Source: JAWWPG01 sp033850885 | Lineage (GTDB): Bacteria; Actinomycetota; Actinomycetes; Propionibacteriales; Nocardioidaceae | Length of the DNA stretch: 64,000 bases | Reading direction: 5' to 3' | Assembly: GCA_033850885.1 (NCBI GenBank) | Contig: JAWWPG010000041.1 | Location: forward strand, 49,602-113,601 | Shown here: one piece after another, positions 59,146-64,000 of the stretch | Layout: each line of letters opens with the position of its first letter | Numbering within the stretch: position 1 is the first letter of the stretch | Program-made: the position numbers and the translations under genes | Notes under the pieces: model-generated | Told to the model about the DNA's origin: nothing | Databases searched by the model: none | Seen by the model: only the letters and a program-made list of their open reading frames with translations

Positions 59146-61353
59146 ATGATCAACATGGAGCTCCGCGGGAGTCGGGCGAGTGTGCTGGTTGCCGCGGTCG
59201 TGGTGCTTGTTCCCCTTGGAGTCTCGGCGCCGGCGCAAGGTTGGTTGGCATCTGAGCAGAGCGGGTCCGTGGTCGCTCGGGCGCCAGGAGCCCCTGGCGG
59301 CCCCGCCGTATGGACCAGGGGGTCGAAGGACGGGTTCGGTACGGCGCGCGGCCTGAAGAGCAAGGTGTGGTACACGCTCGGCACCGGTGTGGCGACCGAG
59401 ATGTTCTACCCCCGCATCGACACCCCAAGTGTTCGAAACTCCCAGCTGGTGATCTCCGACGGGTCGACCTTCACCGATCGCGAAGATCGTGACACGACGC
59501 ACCGGACGACAGTGCTCGACGGTCGAGGTCTCACCTATCGTGTGGTCAACACAGCGAAGTCCGGAGACTACCGGATCGTGAAGACCTACGTGACAGACCC
59601 GGCTCGGTCCACCGTCCTGGTCGACATTCGCTTCATCTCGCTGACCGGCGACCCGTACCAGGTCTACGTACTGCACGATCCTGCGCTGGGCGACGACGGC
59701 ACGGACGACACCGGAGGCGGCACGGGCGCCACGATGTTGGCCAGCCAGCCAGGGATGGGGTCGGCGGTGGCCGCCGACCCGGCCTTGACGAAGATCTCGA
59801 CCGGCTACCTTGGGGTCAGCGACGGCTGGACCGACCTGCGCTTCGATCACACGATGGACTGGACGTACGTGGCACCGACGCCCGGCAACATCGTGCAGAC
59901 CGGGGAGACGGCGCTGACGGGACTGCCGGGTCACCAGCGGATGACGCTTGCTGTGGGCTTCGGGAAGACGGCCGCCTCCGCCAGCCGCACTGCACACACG
60001 TCCTTGACAGCCGGATTTGCGACGCTTTCGAGGTCGTACGCCGCTGGCTGGCGGCACTACCTCGCAAGCCTCAACCCGATGCCCCAAAGTGCGGCAAAGT
60101 GGCAGCGGGAGTGGCGGGTGTCTGCCATGGTGCTGGCGGCCAGCGAGGACAAGACCTTCCGGGGCGGCTTCGTCGCAGCGCCCGCGCGGCCGTGGGCATG
60201 GGCGTACGAGCTCCGCGACCTGCCCGTCTACCACGCGGTGTGGTCCCGTGACCTGTACCAGATCGCGACCGGACTGCTCGCCGATGGCGACACGGCCGCC
60301 GCCAACCGGGCGATGGACTACCTGTGGAACGTCCAGCAGCGGTCGGACGGTTCCTTCCCACAGAACTCCCGCCTCGGCGGCCTGCCGGTGTTCACCAGTC
60401 TGCAGATGGACGAGGTTGCGTTCCCCATCATCCTCGACTGGCAGCTGGGCCGGTTCGGCGCGACAGACTGGGCACACGTGCGGCTGTCGGCTGATTTCAT
60501 CGCGTCGCAGGGTCCGGCCACGCCAGAGGAGCGCTGGGAGAACCTGGGTGGTTATTCTCCGGCCACGATCGCCGCCGAGATCGCCGGTCTCGTGTGCGCA
60601 GCCGACATCGCCCGCCGCAACGGAGCGACGTCCGACGCCCACCGATACCTGCGGATCGCCGACGCCTGGCGCCAGAAGCTCAACACATGGACCCGAACCA
60701 CCACGGGACCACTGTCGAGCAAGCCGTACTTCTTGCGCATCAGCGTGACGGGCAATGCCAATGCCGCCACCAAGATCCAGGGCCCGGATGGTGGGCCGCT
60801 GGTGGACCAACGTCGGATCGTCGACCCGAGCTTCCTGGAACTGGTACGGCTCGGCGTGCTCCGCGCCGACAACCCTGACATCCGCAACACCATTGCGGTC
60901 GTCGACCGTACTCTTGGATACCAGACGCCGAACGGGCCTTTCTGGCACCGCTCCTCGTTCGACGGGTACGGCGAGAAGCGGAATGGTTCGCGATGGTTGC
61001 CGACCGCGGATGGGTCGAGGCTGACCCTAGGGCGAGGCTGGCCGCTGCTCACTGGTGAGCGCGGCGAGTACCAGCTGACCTACGGTCGAAGCGCGCAGCT
61101 GTATCTCGACACGATGGCGAGATCAGCCGACCAGGCGACCGGCCTGATGTCGGAGCAGGTCTGGGATCATCGTGCCCCGGCTGCCGACGGCACACGATTC
61201 CAACCTGGGGAGGGCAGTTTCTCTGCTCGTCCACTGGCCTGGACTCACGCCCAGTTCCTCCGCCTGGCTGCTTCAATAGACGCCGGTCACCCCGTCGAAA
61301 CCCCACAGATCGTCGCCTGCCGCTATCACAGCGAATCCTGCCAGACCCCGTAG
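59146..61353 (+). CDS. Secreted GH15 glucoamylase / glucodextranase-like enzyme
   Basis: 735 residues from the ATG at 59146 (GAAGGAGAC 6-14 nt upstream). Signal peptide RASVLVAAVVVLVPLGVSAP with an APA-x cleavage region. The N-terminal beta-sandwich (~30-270) includes VWYTLGTGVATEMFYPRID, YRIVKTYVTDPARSTVLVDI. The (alpha/alpha)6 domain (~300-720) has RDLPVYHAVWSRDLYQIATGLL, SLQMDEVAFPIILDWQLG (acid Glu ~421) and RGWPLLTGERGEYQL (base Glu ~636). This order fits bacterial GH15 glucodextranase/glucoamylase, which releases glucose from alpha-glucans. Separated from the beta-helix gene by 119 bp, and may share its riboswitch-controlled mRNA. Confidence 0.9.
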   Translation: MINMELRGSRASVLVAAVVVLVPLGVSAPAQGWLASEQSGSVVARAPGAPGGPAVWTRGSKDGFGTARGLKSKVWYTLGTGVATEMFYPRIDTPSVRNSQLVISDGSTFTDREDRDTTHRTTVLDGRGLTYRVVNTAKSGDYRIVKTYVTDPARSTVLVDIRFISLTGDPYQVYVLHDPALGDDGTDDTGGGTGATMLASQPGMGSAVAADPALTKISTGYLGVSDGWTDLRFDHTMDWTYVAPTPGNIVQTGETALTGLPGHQRMTLAVGFGKTAASASRTAHTSLTAGFATLSRSYAAGWRHYLASLNPMPQSAAKWQREWRVSAMVLAASEDKTFRGGFVAAPARPWAWAYELRDLPVYHAVWSRDLYQIATGLLADGDTAAANRAMDYLWNVQQRSDGSFPQNSRLGGLPVFTSLQMDEVAFPIILDWQLGRFGATDWAHVRLSADFIASQGPATPEERWENLGGYSPATIAAEIAGLVCAADIARRNGATSDAHRYLRIADAWRQKLNTWTRTTTGPLSSKPYFLRISVTGNANAATKIQGPDGGPLVDQRRIVDPSFLELVRLGVLRADNPDIRNTIAVVDRTLGYQTPNGPFWHRSSFDGYGEKRNGSRWLPTADGSRLTLGRGWPLLTGERGEYQLTYGRSAQLYLDTMARSADQATGLMSEQVWDHRAPAADGTRFQPGEGSFSARPLAWTHAQFLRLAASIDAGHPVETPQIVACRYHSESCQTP

Positions 61354-61398
61354 GTGCGGCCAAGCATCACTCGCGCCGGACTCAACACACGCGACCGA

Positions 61399-62103
61399 CT
61401 ATGGGCGAGAGGTTGATGGGTCGGGTTGCCCCTGGTGGGCGGCAGTCTTGAACGCGGCTCCGACGGCGGCGACCAGGGCGGCCGCGATCGCGATGACGAC
61501 GGTTGGTGACCACTGAAGGATGCCGGCGCCGGCCGCGGCGCCGGCCAGCATGGCGGCCACCGAGCCGAGCCGCCGGTGCGGCTTCGCCCCGGAGCCGGCC
61601 GCTAGCGCGCTGTCGGCGGCCAGCCCGGTGAGGGTCAGCGTGAGCACGGTGGTGGTCAGATCGGGGGCGCCGAGATGGCGGACGGTGCTGTTCTGGACGC
61701 CGAGCGCCGCAGCGAGGATGACGATGGTGGCGAGCCGGCCGTCGCCGCCGTACGGCAGCAGGCCCGTTCCGGTCAGTACGGCGACCAGGGCGAGGATGAC
61801 CGCTTCGCCGGTGAACGCGGTGGCCAGCCAACGACCCGGCCGGTCAGCAAGGGCGTGCGCGGTCCGACCGCCGGCGAGCGCGCCCAACACGAACCCGACG
61901 ATGGCGATCATCGAGGCAGGAGCGGACAGGCCGGCGTCCGGATCCACGCTGAAGCCGAGGAACACCACGTTGCCGGTCATGTTCGCGACGAACACCCGAC
62001 CCAGCTGCAGGTAGCTGACGGCGTCAACAAGCCCGGTGACCGCGGTCAGCGTCAACAGCGCGGCGACGGTCTGCCCGGAGCTGAGCGGAGAGGAGACAGC
62101 CAT
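61399..62103 (-). CDS. YoaK-family (DUF1275) membrane protein
   Basis: 234 residues with six predicted TM segments (TVAALLTLTAVTGLVDAVSYL; FVANMTGNVVFLGFS; ASMIAIVGFVLGALAGGRTA; LATAFTGEAVILALVAVLTG; VLTLTLTGLAADSAL; VVIAIAAALVAAVGAAF). The family hallmarks GLVDAVSYLQLGRVFVANMTGN and ALGVQNSTVRHLGAPDLTTTVLTLTLTGL are intact. DUF1275 proteins have no established substrate. It stands alone, convergent with the GH15 gene. The 194 bp to the receiver gene upstream show no ORF of family character. Confidence 0.9.
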   Translation of the reverse strand: MAVSSPLSSGQTVAALLTLTAVTGLVDAVSYLQLGRVFVANMTGNVVFLGFSVDPDAGLSAPASMIAIVGFVLGALAGGRTAHALADRPGRWLATAFTGEAVILALVAVLTGTGLLPYGGDGRLATIVILAAALGVQNSTVRHLGAPDLTTTVLTLTLTGLAADSALAAGSGAKPHRRLGSVAAMLAGAAAGAGILQWSPTVVIAIAAALVAAVGAAFKTAAHQGQPDPSTSRP

Positions 62104-62297
62104 CGGTCATCACTCCTTCAGATGTGGCCGGTCAGCTGACCGCGCCGAGCGCGGCACTGATGCTGGCGATGATCGCCCCGCCGACAACCCGGGCATCGCT
62201 GGCTGCGCCCCGCCGCAACAGGAACGATCGCTCGGGGCGGTGCCGGGGAGGACGGCTCAGCGTGGCGATGGTCACTGGGGGGTTCCTTGCCGGTCGG

Positions 62298-62696
62298 CTA
62301 TGCTCCACCGCTGACGTCGCGCCCGTTCATGGCGCAGCCGAGGATGCGCCTCATGCCCTCCGCCGACAGCTCTGACTTCGACAAGAATCCCGCAGCCGGG
62401 CTCTCGGCTACCAGCTCCGCATAGTCGGCCTCGGCTTGCGACGAGATCATGATGAGCTCGGCGCCGCCAAGGTGACCATCCTGGACGGCCACGCGCCGGG
62501 CAAGGTCGAAGCCGCTCTCGTCGCCCAGCCCGATATCGATCAGGATGACATTCGGACGTTTCACGCGCGCTTCCTGGAGCGCATCGACGATGTTCGACGC
62601 AACTCCAACGACCGTTACGCCCTCTCGCTGCAGCAGAAGCGTTGCGGCCCTGAGGAACCCATCGTTGTCATCAACCAGGAGGCACCGCAGCGGCAT
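62298..62696 (-). CDS. Receiver-only response regulator (NarL-type REC without HTH)
   Basis: 132 residues. Complete REC motifs: CLLVDDNDGFLRAATLLLQREG (acidic pair), NVILIDIGLGDESGFDLARRV (phospho-Asp ~54), LIMISSQAEADYAEL (Ser) and GFLSKSELSAEGMRRIL (Lys). The DDNDGFLRAA and FLSKSEL segments are typical of NarL/FixJ-family receivers, but no LuxR-type HTH follows; the C-terminus ends 20 residues after helix 5. It may be a shortened regulator or a phosphate sink. No histidine kinase is adjacent. Confidence 0.88.
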   Translation of the reverse strand: MPLRCLLVDDNDGFLRAATLLLQREGVTVVGVASNIVDALQEARVKRPNVILIDIGLGDESGFDLARRVAVQDGHLGGAELIMISSQAEADYAELVAESPAAGFLSKSELSAEGMRRILGCAMNGRDVSGGA

Positions 62697-62924
62697 TCGA
62701 CCATCGTGGCAGGGCTACGCCAGGGTCGCATTGCGGCTAGCAGGAATCCGTAGCCGAGACACCCGTCTTCCGGCTAGCACCAAGCCGAAACTGCAGCGCG
62801 CAGGAGGGACCATTTGGTGCCCGCTGCAATGACGGAGATGCCGCTTCTCGACATCGTGAGGGCAGGCGAACACGCGCTGGCCGAGAGATCGCCGACTCGA
62901 CTCACGATGAGAAGGGAAAGCAGC

Positions 62925-63890
62925 ATGCGAACAGTTCAACTGGGGCAGACGGACCTTCAGGTCTCTGCCATCGCTTTCGGAACGTGGGCGTTCGGTGGCG
63001 ACTGGGGCCAAGCCGACGTCCAGGAGAGCAAGGACGCCATCCATCACGCCTTGGAGCTGGGTGTCAACCTGTTCGACTGCGCACAGGGTTACGGGTTCGG
63101 CGTTGCCGAGAAGCTGCTCGGTGAGTCGCTGCGGGAGAGGACACGCCGGGAGGAGGTGGTCATCGCGACGAAGGGTGGGCTGCGGATGGAAGGGGACCGG
63201 CTGCTCCGGGACGCCGGCAGGCAGTGGCTACGTGCGGGTGTGGAGTCCAGCCTGCGCAGCCTGGGAACCGACTACATCGACCTCTACCAGGTCCATTGGC
63301 CGGATCTGCATACCCCGCCCGAAGAGACGGCGGGGGTGTTGGAAGAGCTGGTGGCGGAGGGAAAGATCCGCCATGCGGGCGTTTCCAACTACGACGTCGA
63401 CCAGATGCAGGCGCTGGGCCGATTCGGCCGGGTGGAGACCTTGCAGCCGCCTTACCACATGTTCCGCAGGGACGTCGAGGAGACCCTGCCGTACGCCGCC
63501 GCACACAACATCGGCGTCCTGGCCTACGGCCCGCTGGCCCATGGTCTGTTGTCGGGCCGGGTGAGGCAGGACACGACCTTCGACGCTGACGACTGGCGCA
63601 GCAAGAGTCCCGACTTCACCGGCGAGACGTTCCGCAAGAACCTGGCCATCGTGGACCGGCTGAACGGGTTCGCCCGGGAGCGCGGCCTGAGCCTCCCCCA
63701 GCTGGCGGTCTCCTGGACGCTTGCCAACCCGGCGGTGCAGGTCGCGATCGTCGGTGCACGCCGGCCTTCTCAGCTGGATGGGACCGCCCCGGCGGCCGAC
63801 ATCGTGCTTACCCAGGCGGAGCTGTGGGAGATCGACACGATTCTGCAGGATGCCGTTCCGGTGTCGGGTCCGAACCCGGAAGGCATGTGA
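62925..63890 (+). CDS. Aldo/keto reductase
   Basis: 321 residues from the ATG at 62925 (GAAGGGAAAG 5-14 nt upstream). Family start VQLGQTDLQVSAIAFGTWAFGGDWG; catalytic tetrad residues Asp-Tyr in NLFDCAQGYGFGVAEKLLGESL (~residues 45-66), Lys in VVIATKGGLR, and His in YQVHWPDLHTPPEET. GVSNYDVDQMQAL and the C-terminal VQVAIVGARRPSQLDGT bind NADP(H). It resembles AKR11/13-like bacterial enzymes. Substrate unknown. The 3-hydroxyisobutyrate-dehydrogenase-like gene follows at 27 bp, so they may be co-transcribed. Confidence 0.92.
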   Translation: MRTVQLGQTDLQVSAIAFGTWAFGGDWGQADVQESKDAIHHALELGVNLFDCAQGYGFGVAEKLLGESLRERTRREEVVIATKGGLRMEGDRLLRDAGRQWLRAGVESSLRSLGTDYIDLYQVHWPDLHTPPEETAGVLEELVAEGKIRHAGVSNYDVDQMQALGRFGRVETLQPPYHMFRRDVEETLPYAAAHNIGVLAYGPLAHGLLSGRVRQDTTFDADDWRSKSPDFTGETFRKNLAIVDRLNGFARERGLSLPQLAVSWTLANPAVQVAIVGARRPSQLDGTAPAADIVLTQAELWEIDTILQDAVPVSGPNPEGM

Positions 63891-63916
63891 CTGGTTCTTA
63901 TGAGAGGAGCACAAGC

Positions 63917-64000
63917 ATGGCGAGACTAGCTTTTGTTGGCCTGGGCCTGATGGGTACCCCGGTGGCTATCCGGCTGCTCGGGGCCGGTCATGACCTCACG
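63917..64000 (+). CDS. NAD(P)-dependent dehydrogenase, 3-hydroxyisobutyrate dehydrogenase family (3' truncated by window edge)
   Basis: Only the first 28 codons are in the window. They read MARLAFVGLGLMGTPVAIRL then LGAGHDLT. The Rossmann motif GLGLMGTPVAIRLLGAGH is the N-terminal signature (GLGxMGxPMAxNLxxAGH) of the 3-hydroxyisobutyrate dehydrogenase / tartronate semialdehyde reductase family. GAGAGGAG 7-12 nt upstream of the ATG supports the start. It follows the aldo/keto reductase gene at 27 bp. Confidence 0.85.
   Translation, partial: MARLAFVGLGLMGTPVAIRLLGAGHDLT

Noticed and set aside
58954..60948. A 664-codon minus-strand frame opposite the GH15 gene
   Set aside because: Shadow composition, no signal peptide or domain; the GH15 gene is convincing.
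1..64000. tRNA, rRNA or tmRNA genes, prophage or integrated plasmid
   Set aside because: No T-loop-like GGTTCGAATCC contexts outside coding genes, no integrase, transposase, capsid or replication genes were seen by eye. A tRNAscan-SE and Infernal run would settle this.

Overview
The window comes from a high-GC actinobacterium. The sequence is GC-rich throughout, GTG and TTG starts are common, and several features are typical of Actinobacteria: GAF-ANTAR regulators, a lon gene with ClgR-like and HspR-like operators, a lysA next to lon, an Ohr protein and a WYL regulator. A Nocardioides-like member of the Propionibacteriales would fit, but nothing here fixes the genus. No rRNA, tRNA, IS element or CRISPR array was found. 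Both ends are cut inside genes: a cation diffusion facilitator at the left and a 3-hydroxyisobutyrate dehydrogenase-like gene at the right.

Layout. (1) 1-11400: a CDF tail, a lipoprotein beta-propeller, a C-terminal-HTH regulator, a 62-bp tandem repeat, a sulfotransferase-like gene, then two divergent operons. One carries an MDR reductase, a PDS/PYROXD2-like flavoprotein and a GcvT-like protein. The other carries a cyclase-family hydrolase and a ThDP enzyme. The 330 bp between them hold four 22-bp iterons and a 17-bp palindrome. A MOSC protein follows. (2) 11455-16400: lysA and lon on the minus strand and a secreted protein on the plus strand. (3) 16494-23414, minus strand: a likely five-gene operon (FMN alpha-hydroxy-acid oxidase, acetamidase, SDR, nucleoside-kinase-like, GH13 glucosidase) and a second sulfotransferase-like paralogue. 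(4) 23489-29554: a sigma-factor relic, acylphosphatase, an ICMT-like methyltransferase with Ohr, a WYL regulator, a pentapeptide/DinB protein, a secreted EXORDIUM-like protein and a VOC protein. (5) 29698-34880: a resorcinol/hydroxyquinol pathway with a TfdB-like monooxygenase, maleylacetate reductase, hydroxyquinol dioxygenase and a convergent 3-oxoadipate CoA-transferase pair. (6) 35458-41708: three GAF-ANTAR regulators, an XRE-type regulator and an OLD-like ATPase/TOPRIM nuclease.

The most striking part is 41974-61353, about 19 kb transcribed in one direction. It starts with a GH26-like lipoprotein. Next come an MCP without HAMP, a cellulose-synthase-like glycosyltransferase with a large insertion, a STAS antagonist and an RsbW-like kinase. 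A compact operon with 4-bp overlaps follows: MCP, CheW, CheA-REC, CheB with a degenerate receiver, CheR-TPR, a second CheW, a GAF-SpoIIE phosphatase and a CheY-like protein. The block ends with a c-di-AMP (ydaO-type) riboswitch controlling a secreted beta-helix protein, and a secreted GH15 glucoamylase-like enzyme. No flagellar or pilus genes are present. My inference is a chemosensory array joined to an anti-sigma partner switch that controls synthesis and remodelling of an extracellular polysaccharide.

The right end holds a DUF1275 membrane protein, a receiver-only response regulator, an aldo/keto reductase and the truncated dehydrogenase.
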